A stretch of 64,000 bases of DNA, taken from Actinostola sp. cb2023. Lineage: Eukaryota; Cnidaria; Anthozoa; Actiniaria; Actinostolidae. Position 1 is the stretch's first letter; each line of letters starts with the position of its first letter. Positions 43,589 through 55,846 of this stretch are shown here, one piece after another. The stretch is from assembly GCA_033675265.1 (NCBI GenBank), contig JAUJYZ010001005.1, positions 124,001 to 188,000 on the forward strand, read 5' to 3'. The notes below the pieces were generated by a model. The model searched no databases. It worked only from the letters and a program-made list of their open reading frames with translations, and had not been told where the DNA came from. The translations under genes and the position numbers were made by a program.

Positions 43589-43723
43589 AAATCCCAATCC
43601 AAAAGGTTTTGCATGGAAGATTGTAAAACCACTGAATGAATAAAATTCAAGAATCAGAATCTCTATCACGTGCATATCTCAAAAGCTATGAAAAGTGTCG
43701 CAGTTTACTGGGAAGAGAAACAA

Positions 43724-43917
43724 TAGACCTCTTTAGCTTCGTATGTAAATTGCCCATTTCAGATCATGTGATGTAAACATGGTGTTCTCTGGAGAATTAG
43801 TCCTTTCAATATGAACGAATAAATTTCAGAAATATAAAGGAACAATTCTCCAGAGAATATCATGTTTACATCACATGGTCTGAAATGGGCAATTTGCATA
43901 CAAGCTAAAGAGGTCTA
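43724..43917. mobile_element. 194-bp foldback MITE, TIR TAGACCTCTTTAGCTT
   Basis: Arms of about 80 bp (TAGACCTCTTTAGCTTCGTA..., with GTGATGTAAACATG and TTCTCTGGAGAAT) are nearly perfectly inverted around a 30-bp AT-rich loop. The following 43920-44455 shows repeated ATCACGTGTACATC motifs but no gene. Confidence 0.87.
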
Positions 43918-44455
43918 TTCACGTTACGTAAACATTGCAGATGACAGCGGATCACGTGTACATCGCATGTATCACGTGTACATCACATGTTCGCCCGTAC
44001 ATATAACGACAGCGTACATTTTTGGATTCCTCGTGGCATTGGCATAGCAATAGGGAAAGTCGTCACTTTGTTATTGTAGTTTGATAATAAATAAAATGTT
44101 TTTGTATCTTTTGAGTTGTTACATTGTTCTTGATCTTGTTACATATCGTTATAAATAAAGTTAAAAGTTGTGTTATATAATTGTTTGACTCTACACCACA
44201 TTTTCTTTAAAATCACCATGCAAATATATACGACGGCACTTCATTGGTTAAACCAACTACTAGTTTTAATTCTTCTATTTGTTCCCGATCTATGAGAATA
44301 ACATTCCAAGTTGTTTATACAACCAAGTCAGAATTTCTAGATATATACCTTTATAGTCCTCGTAAAAAAAGGAAAACAGCGATTGATTTGATTTTGTTTT
44401 GCTTTGCTGAATTTTCTTAATTAGTATTATCTTTATTTTAAAGAGAAAGTCATCC

Positions 44456-44684
44456 GAAATTCTGGCTAAATTCTCTTTACACTCACTGAGCAAAGGCGAC
44501 ACACCCGATTGCTCGTTCTTATCAGGCGACACACCCGGGATAAGAACACGTAAAGTAAAGAGAAGAGCCGTGCTTTTGTTGTCATTTCATATTTTGGTTA
44601 GATTTGTGAAAGAACCGCTCCTCAGTAGAGCTGGTACAGGGCGCTGCTTTTGGAAATGCACTTACTTACTTACTTACTTACTTA

Positions 44685-44685
<1 letters not shown>
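44456..44685. repeat. Block Y, copy 1, ending in short CTTA repeat
   Basis: It runs from GAAATTCTGGCTAAATTCTC to GGAAATGCA and then five to six CTTA units. The second copy starts at 44851. Confidence 0.85.
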
Positions 44686-45365
<680 letters not shown>

Positions 45366-47434
45366 CTTACTTAGTAAGTAAGTAAGTAAGACTTTATTTA
45401 AAGAGGGTAACACGTGACAGTATAGAAGTAACTGATAAACTGTAGAGCAGTTACAACTGTGAACAACTAGATAATTCTAAGCTCATAATTGTGATTGCGT
45501 AGTATTTATATGACTATAGGTTTTCTATTAACTAGAATATCATATTCTGACATAATCCTTACTTATTATTGAGAAATTAGCTGTTTTCTTTTAAATCGGA
45601 AATATGTCTCACTATATATTAGATATCGATGTCTATAAAGTGACGGACTTATGCGTCTTCTAAACCTTGCTGATGTTCAGTGTCTTCAATCTTCGACTGA
45701 ATCACAGAACATCGACCGGCAGGGGTCCTGCATGTAATAAATAAACACAACTGCTGCTAAAATTAAAGCAAATTGAGATTCCCAAGGAGGCATCCGAAGA
45801 TTAAAACAAACTTTATACTCACAGAGATACAGTCTTGATGGCCAAGTTTCTCTGCTGCTTCCAGGACAAAAAAAAGCCATTTCTTCTCGCCAAATTATAT
45901 ATCAATTCTTTCGTGTCAAAATGCAATTTCAAATCACATTGGGTACTAACACAGACAGCTTGAACATGGATGGAATATCTCTATTTGGGCAAAATCAACC
46001 AAGAACGTGCAGAAATAAACCATAAAATGGCAGATTTTACAGAGCGATATGTTGTCGTGTAGAGAAAGCGCGGGAATGTGATTGAGAAAGACTCATGACC
46101 GATGCTCAGCATGCATTATGACGAGAATGTAGCTGTTGATAGCTACCTTTACTTAATCCTGTTGAATTAATCCTAGCAACTGTCGATCATCTTATCATAT
46201 ATAAATCTCTATGCGGCTCGATTACTTTCAAACAGACTGGAAGTAAATTTTATTTTCGTCCAAGTGGCGTTTCAAACGAGACCGACTGTTAAGAGCGAAT
46301 GTCTGCTAATATCGAGCAAAATATTTAAAAAACGGTCACGGTCAAAATTTAGATTCCGTTCGTTTTTGGCTTGTAGATAGTCATTACCAAGTAAACAAAC
46401 GTGGTGTAGTTCGTTTTCCAAATTACGGCCCGAAAATTCAAAAATGAACATAAATCGATTTTGGCTGTCGGCGGCTTCAAAAACAGGCAAAATCCTAAGT
46501 GATTTGGTAGGTCCCAAAACTTCGTTCGCGTGCAAAATGGAAGAAATCTATGGCCATTCTATCTCCATATCTTGATTCAATAATAGTTTGCAGTCTGTAC
46601 ATGTTTTGGCATAAAACTGTAATCCTAGCATTTCTCTGAAAATCAGAAAGTCACTTTTAGAACGACAATGAATTTCACACAACGAGAAATAAGAGTTGAG
46701 CTTAGAAACGCGAGAAGGATTTTCACTAGGTATCACACGTTTATTCTTTCTAAAATTCATGCTATGAGCTATTTATATATTGTTCTAAGATATATGAAAA
46801 ATTTGGCTTGGGTTATTTTATCTACGCTTCGCACCGAGGCCGCGGATATCAATGAAATTTACGCCTTTCACTTTGTAATCGACATCGTTCTGGTTCTGGT
46901 GCTGTGCTATTGTCTCCAAACATTTTGTACTTTGTTCACGAATTTTTGCCAAAAGTGTACATATTTTGTGCAGAAATCAATAATTGTTAGCTGAAGATGT
47001 GTTTACCTTAGCAGTAAAAGGGCATTCTTCTATAATTTGTGGCCAATGTTCGCGACTGTATACGTAATTGATTAATTTCATTTGCATGCGTGTAGCAAAT
47101 TTCAACCCCAGTGGGGTAGGGTAGGGTAATGAGAGAGGTTATAAAGGCTGTATCAAAAACGTTTCTATTTTCTCTCCTTTTGCAGTGCTATTCACTTAAA
47201 CTATAAATTCTGATGCTTACACTTTACATTAAAAAATATATTTAACAGAATCAGATTTTTGTATTTTATTCTAAGACTATAAATGCTTACATTTTTGTTC
47301 TCTTTACTCATATTTCAAAACGCTGAGATACAGAACATTGCATGCGTGTGCATTCCAGCTGTTTTAAAGGTTACCATCGTATAACCCAATAATGGAATAG
47401 CAAAATAGCTAGATATAATTCTATCCATTTCGAA

Positions 47435-47930
47435 TAAGCCAGTTCACGCTGTCGGCCGCCATTTTGAATTGGGGCAAACTCGGCAAAATTGATAGAAATC
47501 TGGATCACTTTGACTTGCCGTAACTCCGCTCGATTTCGTTGGATTTTTAAAAACTTACCATTTTAGAAAAGATGTGTTCTTTGTTATTGATGTCCTATAA
47601 TATGATGGGTGTTGGAAGGCTACAAATCGAGAAAAAAAGATTTTTGTTTTCAAAATAAAACGTTCGGCACGTGAATATGCAAATTAGCTCGAAATTTTAA
47701 GATCCATTCGTGAAAAGAAGATTGACTCGTAAAAGGTAGTTAAAACACCTACATTGGTCTTATTTTCACTCCAACAACTCATATGCCTGCCTGCTGATTA
47801 TCGAAGTTTCAATTTTGAAAATCCAACGAAATCGAGCGGAGTTACTGCAAGTCAAAGTGATCCAGATTTCTATCAATTTTGCTGCGTTTGCCCCAATTCA
47901 AAATGGCGGCCGACAGCGTGAACTGGCTTA
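47435..47930. mobile_element. 496-bp foldback element inserted in the left palindrome arm
   Basis: Ends TAAGCCAGTTCACGCTGTCG and its complement belong to inverted repeats of about 115 bp. The right arm has the uninterrupted site (CGAATT junction at 49770/49771), so this insertion followed formation of the palindrome. I see no clear target duplication. Confidence 0.9.
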
Positions 47931-48561
47931 TTATGAGTATTCGTATGTCACGTGCGCTTTGTGAACATTCCATCTTGGTCCTTGCAGCAATCTATTAAAT
48001 TGTCCACTTTGCTTGGCTGATCCGGCGAGTCGCTACTATGTCTGGGGTGCGTTTCTCGAAACTCTCGATAGCTTTTCGAGCCGAAAACCAAGTACTAAAA
48101 TCATATCGATTTCCTAAAAGCTATCGGGAGCTTCGCGAGAAACAGGCCCCTTGGCTTGTGTCCAATTTATTCAAAATAGTATTCTTGAGGGTTATATATT
48201 GGCAATGGCACAAACAGTCTTAGATAAGATTGTCAAGATACATCTTGTAGATTCACAAGGCACTAAACATTTGGCAAGTCTAACTCAATAGATGGACCTT
48301 TCCGTGGTTTCTACTAAAACTCGATAGAGCACGCTGCCTCGTTTTCGATTTCTTCAAGAGAGACTTAGCAAACACGGCGCAACGTCAAAGAGAACGGCGC
48401 GCGCGCTGACGAATAACTGTGAAAACGACCGTTGTCGTCCTCAGCGTCATGAAGAGGACGTGAAAACAAGTGAAATGGCGTCGTGAACTTGACGTCGCGA
48501 CGTTGTCACGAACTAGCATACTATCACGAATCCTGCAGTCTGATTGGCTAACGTACTCACT

Positions 48562-48888
48562 ATGGACCTTTCCGTAGTTTCCCAGAATGCTTCATGATTA
48601 TGCGCGTGCAAGCGAGGTCAGGGTACAAAATAGATCGAAAATATTAAGAGAGAATGAAGAAATTCAGTAAAAAACTTAGACTTTTAAATTAAAAGTGCGT
48701 AAGAAGAATTACCAAAGATAGATGCAAATTCTCAAGCAAATAAAATATTTTTCTTCTGTTCTTGATTCGTTACAGTAGTCATATTTTCCTCAAAACACGA
48801 TCAATTCTAAATATTTTTTTCCCCTGACCTCGCTTGCGCGCGCAGAATCATGAAGCATTCTGGGAAACTACGGAAAGGTCCATATATT
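48562..48888. mobile_element. MITE in the palindrome spacer, TIR TATGGACCTTTCCGTAGTTT
   Basis: Inverted repeats of about 60 bp (TATGGACCTTTCCGTAGTTT, then CAGAATGCTTCATGATT and GCAAGCGAGGTCAGGG) flank about 200 bp. A degenerate copy of the first 20 bp lies at about 48292. Confidence 0.85.
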
Positions 48889-48984
48889 GAGTGATAGATA
48901 GTGAGTAGCGAAAATGCCGGCCTTTTGAACAAAAACAAAGCAGAAAATCAATAATATATCGTATGCTAGTTGGTTTCTACTATA

Positions 48985-49102
48985 GCTAAAACAATTAGAC
49001 TACTCGTTCTCGTTTTCTATGAGTTGAAATCGTTAACTCGACGCTACGCGCCTCATTCCCTATTGACTCATAGAACACTCGAACTCGTAGTCTAATTGTT
49101 AA
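48985..49102. repeat. Hairpin AACAATTAGACTAC
   Basis: AACAATTAGACTAC and TCTATGAGT at the left are inverted as ACTCATAGA and GTAGTCTAATTGTT at the right. It is probably another short foldback element within the spacer. Confidence 0.65.
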
Positions 49103-50892
49103 ATAGAAGCACGCGGGAATTGGAAGAAGACGAGAGAAGTGCTAGGACAAGCACGAGGCGTAGCCACTTCTAGAGTCTTCTTTCAATTCCCAAGTGCGTC
49201 TATAACTCCAGATAGAGCAAAGCTTCCGAGTTTTCTATTTCTTTTATAAAATACAATTATGATTTTAAAACAAGTTTTCAATTTAGTTCGTTGCAAAAAT
49301 ATTTGAATATCTGCGCGCGCGTGCACTGTGCTCTCATAGAGCACGCGGAATACGCATCCTTTGGCCAATCAGAGTGCGCGTTATATCCCAGTTTTTTTTA
49401 AATATGTTAGAACGTTAGACTTGCCAAATGTTTAGTGCCTTGTAAATCTACAAGATGTATCTTGACAATCTTATATCTAAGACTGTTTGTGCCATTGCCA
49501 ATATATAACCCTCAAGAATACTATTTTGAATAAATTGGACACAAGCCAAGGGGCCTGTTTCTCGCGAAGCTCCCGATAGCTTTTATGAAATCGATATGAT
49601 CTTAGTACTTGGTTTTCGGCTCGAAAAGCTATCGAGAGTTTCGAGAAACGCACCCCAGACATAGTAGCGACTCGCCGGATCAGCCAAGCAAAGTGGACAA
49701 TTTAATAGCCTTGCTGCAAGGACCAAGATGGAATGTTCACAAAGCGCACGTGACATACGAATACTCATAATTCGAATTGGATAGAATTATAACTAGCTAT
49801 TTTGCTATTCCATTATTGGGTTATACGATGGTAACCTTTAAAACAGCTGGAATGCACACGCATGCAATGTTCTGTATCTCAGCGTTTTGAAATATGAGTA
49901 AAGAGAACAAAAATGTAAGCATTTATAGTCTTAGAATAAAATACAAAAATCTGATTCTGTTAAATATATTTTTTAATGTAAAGTGTAAGCATCAGAATTT
50001 ATAGTTTAAGTGAATAGCACTGCAAAAGGAGAGAAAATAGAAACGTTTTTGATACAGCCTTTATAACCTCTCCCATTACCCTACTCTACCCCACTGGGGT
50101 TGAAATTTGCTACACGCATGCAAATGAAAATAATCAATTACGTATACAGTCGCGAACATTGGCCACAAATTATAGAAGAATGCCCTTTTACTGCTAAGGT
50201 AAACACATCTTCAGCTAACAATTATTGATTTCTGCACAAAATATGTACACTTTTGGCAAAAATTCGTGAACAAAGTACAAAATGTTTGGAGACAATAGCA
50301 CAGCACCAGAACCAGAACGATGTCGATTACAAAGTGAAAGGCGTAAATTTCATTGATATTCGCGGCCTCGGTGCGAAGCGTAGATAAGATAACCCAAGCC
50401 AAATTTTTCATATATCTTAGAACAATATATAAATAGCTCATAGCATGAATTTTAGAAAGAATAAACGTGTGACACCTAGTGAAAATCCTTCTCGCGTTTC
50501 TAAGCTCAACTCTTATTTCTCGTTGTGTGAAATTCATTGTCGTTCTAAAAGTGACTTTCTGATTTTCAGAGAAATGCTAGGATTACAGTTTTATGCCAAA
50601 ACAGACTGCAAACTATTATTGAATCAAGATATGGAGATAGAATGGCCATAGCTTTCTTCCATTTTGCACGCGAACGAAGTTTTGGGACCTACCAAATCAC
50701 TTAGGATTTTGCCTGTTTTTGAAGCCGTCGACAGCCAAAATGGATTTATGTTAATTTTTGAATTTTCGGGCCGTATTTTGAAAAACGAACTACACCACGT
50801 TTGTTTACTTGGTAATGCCTATCTACAAGCCAAAAACGAACGGAATCTAAATTTTGACCGTGACCGCTGTATGCTCGATATTAGCAGACATT

Positions 50893-51345
50893 CGCTCTTA
50901 ACTCGCAAACTGCTATGGAAGCTTCGACTGTTAACTCCACAATTCAAACAGAAATAAATCACAAGCGAGACCAACTGTTAACTCGCAAACATGGAGGCTT
51001 CGACTATTAACTCCACAATTCAAATATAAAGTGAGGCCAACTGTTAACCCGCAAACTTTCTTTGGAGGCCCGGCTGTTAACTCCACAATTTAGTGTACCA
51101 CAAGCGAGACCAACTGTTAACTCGCAAACATGGAGGCTTCAACTGTTAACTCCACAAATCAAACAGAAATAAGTCACAAGCGAGACCAACTGTTAACTCG
51201 CAAACATGGAGTCTTCGACTGTTAACTCCACAATTCAAATATAACTCGCAAACTTTCTTTGGAGGCCCGGCTGTTAACTCCAAAATTTAGTGTACCACAA
51301 CAAAGCTGCTCTGTTTATTGGAGGCTCTGACAGTTAACTCCAATT
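50893..51345. repeat. Degenerate tandem repeat with CTGTTAACTC motifs
   Basis: Units alternate ACTGTTAACTCGCAAACATGG and CTGTTAACTCCACAATT, with higher-order periods of about 60-120 bp. It borders the palindrome and precedes the orphan leader exon. By position it may be the counterpart of the intronic array of the DIRS element. Confidence 0.72.
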
Positions 51346-51741
51346 TTGAAAGGAAATTAAAGGCAATACATGCAAACATGAAAAATAACTAGCGAGGGGC
51401 GGTGAAACCGAAAGAAAAGACCTAGCAAACTGTGAAAGGTGACGAAACTAAACGGCCAACAAGAGGGTTCGTTAGATCAAAAACCTCAAGGGAGCACATG
51501 TATGCAAAACGAAGACATAAGCGTACAAACATTCACTGATTCACATGTACAAGAACAGCTAGAACGACTGCAAAGTACACACAGAAAATAACAAAATTAT
51601 AATAAATAGGGAGTGTAAAACGATACGGAAAGCAAGAGAAACACTAAGCAAAAAAACGAAGGCGAGAGAGAATGCACGTGTAAACCGAGAAGACATGAAA
51701 GGAGTCGTACAGAACGAAATATAAAAACTATCAATATTAAC

Positions 51742-51855
51742 CGCTGGTTGTTCTTGGGCAGCATGCTCGCCAGCCGGAGCGGGGTCTTGTTTCTGTTGAG
51801 GCGGTTGAGGCTGTGGTAAAACTGGTACTTGAACTTCAGGTTGGTTATCAGCCAT
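51742..51855 (-). CDS. Orphan DIRS-like leader exon
   Basis: ATG at 51855 opens 38 codons rich in Pro, Gln and Ala (MADNQPEVQVPVLPQPQPPQ...) ending GCG|GTTAAT in phase 0. It matches the DIRS leader at 41659-41471 in layout: same strand, Pro-rich, phase-0 donor, a TATA-like box about 100 bp upstream and a tandem repeat downstream. No Gag or RT follows. The frame that runs past the donor to 51559 is not thought to be coding. Confidence 0.5.
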
Positions 51856-52007
51856 GGTCACGGGATACACTCAAGCTATTAAAGTCTGCAGAGATCGATG
51901 TTGGTGCGTAAGCAGTTGCGGTAGAAAGGTGACGAGTCGGGAGTGGTCATCTCATTTATACTCGAGAGTGCGACCGCTGACAATAGCCTGTTGACAGTGC
52001 GTGCGTA

Positions 52008-52246
52008 CTCCCCCCCCTCCTTCCCCCTCCTTCCCCCCCTCCTTCCCCCTCCTTCCCCCTCCTTCCCCCTCCTTTCCCCTCCTTTCCCCTCCTTTCCCCT
52101 CCTTCCCCTCCTTTTCCCCTCCTTTCCCCTCCTTTCCCCTCTTTCCCCCTCCTTTCCCCTCCTTTCCCCTCCTTTCCCCTCCTTTCCCCTCCTTCCCCCT
52201 CCTTCCCCCTCCTTCCCCCTCCTTTCCCCTCCTTCCCCCTCCTTCC
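52008..52246. repeat. Polypyrimidine minisatellite (CCTCCTTTCCC)n
   Basis: About 22 units of CCTCCTTCCCC or CCTCCTTTCCC on the plus strand. Its period leaves long open frames (PPSPSFPLL and KEGKGGE repeats) in several phases, which are artefacts. Such a purine/pyrimidine mirror tract can form triplex DNA. Confidence 0.92.
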
Positions 52247-53153
52247 TTGTAGAAACACAACGTCAGCATGCAAGTCGCCTATTCCCTATACGAACATGGT
52301 GCTTAGGAGCTCATTTTAACTTATATATATTTAATAGTTATAAATAAATAAATTGTACTCAGTAGATCCACGAACTGGCTATTCTTCTACTAGTTATAGG
52401 TTGCTTCCCCGTATCGGTAGAGGCATTGCATTGTCAATGCTCTTACAATGTATATAGATGTCACGCCAAATAACTACGTCTTCATTTTTAAATATTTTAA
52501 TAACCTTTTATTTCAGTACTAATATGTCATCTATTCCTTGTTCTATACTTGACTGCTTATCGAACATCATGTAATGTAAACAATATGCATGGCAACAATG
52601 CTGAAGTGTCTGAAATAAACGTATAAAAGAAGTAGTTTAGTGATTGGTCGTTTCTTTCTCCCAGACATGTGACAGGCTATAAGTTGATAGAGGTGCCCGG
52701 GGGGTACTCCCATATATGGAGATGATCCGCTGCATGGACAGGGTATGGTTTTTCGAGTTTCTGGTCTTAGACAGGCTATCATTTTCACATAGACAGATCT
52801 TGAACAGGGTAGGGTATTTATCACTTTCGACCTGATAAATATCGGTTTGTAATCAGTTTATTTGCTTGACCTCTAACTCGACCACCGAGACTTGTTATTT
52901 GTCTTATAGAGGGATATAAAATTGAACACTTTGTCTTGAACATGGTAAGGGTTTCAGAGCCCCAGCGGCACACCCCTACCCACCTCTACCCCCCGGGTAG
53001 AGGTGACTCGTCATAATTGTTTTTTACCAATGTTTGGTCGGCTACAGCTCTCGTTTCAGAGTTTTTTGTATTTAGATTTTCTTAGGAGGTTATGTATAAG
53101 AAAAATATCTTATTAGTTCTTTATCAGTGATAAGAGACTGATTGCCTGTAACA

Positions 53154-53208
53154 CAGGTCATGCAAAGGCCTCATTTACTCGGATCATTGGCCTTTGCATA
53201 GTTCCCTG
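53154..53208. repeat. Small hairpin repeat GGTCATGCAAAGG, copy 2
   Basis: ATGCAAAGGCC and GGCCTTTGCAT pair around TCATTTACTCGGATCATT. Compared with copy 1 the stem keeps pairing through changes in both arms. The flanking 52250-53390 otherwise shows a diverged repeat with GGTGCCCGGGGGGTACTCCC near 52692 but no gene. Confidence 0.72.
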
Positions 53209-53403
53209 ATGTAGTTCTTCTTGGCCAAAATATAAGGATTTATAATTTTTGGTACTCGTTGATCAATCATCGATTTTAGTAGCACTCTGACCTTGCCGGT
53301 TATACCGATGAACTAGCATCTAAAAATATGTAAAATCAGTATTTGAATTTGCCATATATAACTATCAATGAAAACAAACAAAATGGCGTCCTATTTTTAA
53401 AAT

Positions 53404-54993
53404 TTGATTGATATATTTAACACCAGCTCACACTCTTCCTTGATGTCAACTGTCTCTTTTAACAGTAACATTAGTACTGACCTTTACACCAAAATCACAG
53501 ACAAACACCAACATCTTCTCTATTCATCTTGCCATCCTCTACATACAAAAAGCCATTCCTTTCAGTCTAGTCTTACGACGTACAGTGGAACCCCGTTATA
53601 ACGGACACCGAAGGGACCAGAGAAATTGTCCGTTATAACGAGGTGGCCCTTATAACGGGGTTTCTTACAGATTACGTCACTCTATTGAATTTATTAATAT
53701 AAACCTCTATTATAGCATACACATCAATAACGCAACATTTGAATAATAATAGAGTATTTATATAGCGCATCCTGGAACCTCGATGCGCTTTACAATAAGA
53801 AAAAGAACTAGAAACTAGTGGATTATTAAAATAAAATAATAATAATAATAAAATACTATAAAACGTCTCAAATGAAAACAAAACATAAAACCTTGATAAT
53901 ACAAGTGAAACTTTGTTCTTTTTCTAACAAAATGCTTATCCTCTTGCAAATATTCATTTCCATTCGTCTCTAATCAGGAATAAATCTTCACGAGCAATGG
54001 TGTGACGAAAGATTGTACTCAAACTGTCCGTTATAACGGAGTTGATTTTGTATTAAATTTTGCTGTTCAGGCTGTAAAAAAGTGTCCGTTGTCCGTTATA
54101 ACGGGTGTCCGTTATAACGGGTGTCCGTTATAACGGGGTCTTTTTAACAGAAAATGTATCACCTTTCGGCCGGGACCTATAAAATTGTTCGTTATACCGG
54201 GGTGTCCGCTATACCGGGGTGTCCGTTATACCGGAGTGTCCGTTAGGTGGAGTTCCACCGACGACGAAACATTTGACACTCTCGCTGCCCAGTTAACCGC
54301 GTACCTCCTTAATCGTGGTTATAACCGTAATTACCTTACCAAACAAATACAACGCGCTGCTGGTATTACCCGTAGACTTACTTTACAAATCGCAAACGCT
54401 AGCAAGCCTAAACGAATACCTTTTATAATGACTTTATTAATTCATCACTTCCCACATCTCTAACATCATCAAGAAACATTACAATTTACTCCTCTCTTCT
54501 GACCACTGTAAAAAAGCTTTTCCACGCTTGCCTCTGAAAGACGCACCACAATATCTGTGACTTACTAGTTAGTCACAGCCAATCTTCCCTCTAACTCTAC
54601 TAATCCCAATTCACAACTCCCACCAGGCTCTTTCCGTTGCGGTAAGAATTGCGCTATACTTGTCCCTGATGGACTAACTATCTACACTTTCTTTTCTACT
54701 TGTGAATCTCACTCTATCAAATCTAACCTAACACTAAAAATCTAATCTACATGATTCAATGTAACCGATACAATTTACAGGAGAGACCAAAACGACGCTT
54801 AAAATACAGATTGAATGAACACCGCCATACCATCGATAACCCTAACATCATATCTAAACCCACTACAGCCGCCGAACATTTTCTCTCTTCTCCCAATCAC
54901 ATTGCCAACGACATGCAACTTATTCCCCTAGAAAAAATATTTTCGCGGAAACGAGACCCAATACGTAAGGCTAGGCTAGGGAAGGTTTTTTAA
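53404..54993 (+). pseudogene. Penelope-like retroelement remnant (RT C-terminus, GIY-YIG region)
   Basis: Plus-strand fragments read TKITDKHQHLLYSSCHP (53404-53580), TDDETFDTLAAQLTAYLLNR (54255-54460), FRCGKNCAI (about 54630) and RRLKYRLNEHRHTIDNP (54751-54993). These are familiar from the thumb and GIY-YIG endonuclease region of Penelope-like elements. The fragments are in different frames with stops, and a repeat is inserted at 53583-54255. The catalytic RT core is not present. The assignment is from recognition of these motifs. Confidence 0.72.
53583..54255. mobile_element. Tigger/pogo-like non-autonomous element with GTTATAACGG motifs
   Basis: Left end CAGTGGAACCCCGTTATAAC and right end GGTGGAGTTCCAC are imperfectly inverted. 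Many GTCCGTTATAACGG copies lie near both ends. CAGTGGAACC ends with TA targets are typical of pogo/Tigger MITEs; a TA precedes the left end. It splits the Penelope fragment. Confidence 0.65.
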
Positions 54994-55010
54994 TATCAAA
55001 CAGGGCCGTA

Positions 55011-55071
55011 CACAGCACAGGGTCAGGGGGCACTGCCCCCCCCCCCCCCCTGGATTTTGGATACGGCCCTG
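55011..55071. mobile_element. Very small MITE CAGGGCCGTA...TACGGCCCTG
   Basis: Ten-base inverted ends enclose GGGGGCACTG and a poly-C run (about 55037-55052). It sits at the 3' side of the Penelope fragment. Confidence 0.65.
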
Positions 55072-55347
55072 TCTATATTGCCAAAACACTTGAACATAAT
55101 GGCCTTAACATCCGAGAAGAAACTTAGTAGAAACTTATTTTTCTATTTCTATTTGTTTTTCCATTGTCAATCATTATGTTATCTGTGACGTATTCCCGTC
55201 ATTTCACAAATAGATAGATAGCGAAGAAATCTAGTTGGAGAAAGCTCAGGAACGGGAGCTGTAGTCGATCAAACATTGGTATTAAAGTGAGCGCCAACTA
55301 ACTAATTTTGATTGATTTAATAATCTGAATTGCTTGGCTTATAGTTT

Positions 55348-55662
55348 TCAATAGAAATAGAAAATAAACGCTACACGACGTTTCGATGTCACAGACATCA
55401 TTATCAAAATAAACTGATGTACAAGATGATATGAACAAATTAAAAATAAATAAAATAATAAACTAAAATAACTTTGCTTAATATATGAAATGTTGTTCAT
55501 AAAGCTGAAACCAGCACATAACATAAATACCAACTAAATTAACGCAACGTTATGGGAACTGCCATTTAGCTTACTTTATTCATATCATCTTGTACATCAG
55601 TTTCACTTGATAATGATGTCTGTGACATCGAAAAGTGGCGTAGTGTTAATTTTTCTATTTCT
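55348..55662. repeat. Inverted repeat with GATGTC-GACATCGAAA motif (Penelope-type ends?)
   Basis: Arms at 55348-55437 and 55578-55662 share GATAATGATGTCTGTGACATCGAAA in complementary orientation. The order TGATAATGA, small stem, GAAA resembles a degenerate hammerhead core like those in Penelope terminal repeats. The core bases are not canonical. Confidence 0.5.
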
Positions 55663-55846
55663 TTTGATTGATTGGTACTGCTATTCCATCAAAGGTCTGT
55701 TTATATATGCAGACGTTCATTCATAGCCTGTCTGTCTGTGTATTTATTCCTTTGTCCATTGACATTGTGTTAGTTACGTCATATATGTCCTTATAAACAC
55801 TGACCTGAAGGTAGTCAAACACGGCACCAACGCTCGAACTAATATG

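Larger units (their letters stand above)
46288..50910. repeat. Giant palindrome with ~1.5-kb arms
   Basis: The left arm (46288-48287, less a 496-bp insert) and right arm (49416-50910) are highly similar inverted copies separated by about 1.1 kb. Each arm contains mirrored open frames, for example a 108-residue frame (46668-46994 and 50211-50537 inverted) with only two residue changes (Y/C, D/N). No domain is recognised in them. The spacer has no transposase. The structure could be a foldback transposon with very long ends or a segmental inverted duplication. Confidence 0.9.

Noticed and set aside
46272..46994. Palindrome-arm frames as a host gene pair
   Set aside because: Overlapping frames occur on both strands, no domain or splice pattern is recognised, and the mirrored copies follow from the inverted repeat itself.
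51943..52347. Pro/Ser-rich plus-strand and Gly/Lys-rich minus-strand open frames
   Set aside because: They are translations of a polypyrimidine minisatellite that is open in several frames on both strands.
52692..53010. GGTGCCCGGGGGGTACTCCC region as a gene or defined MITE
   Set aside because: It looks like a diverged repeat, but I could not define paired ends or a reading frame.
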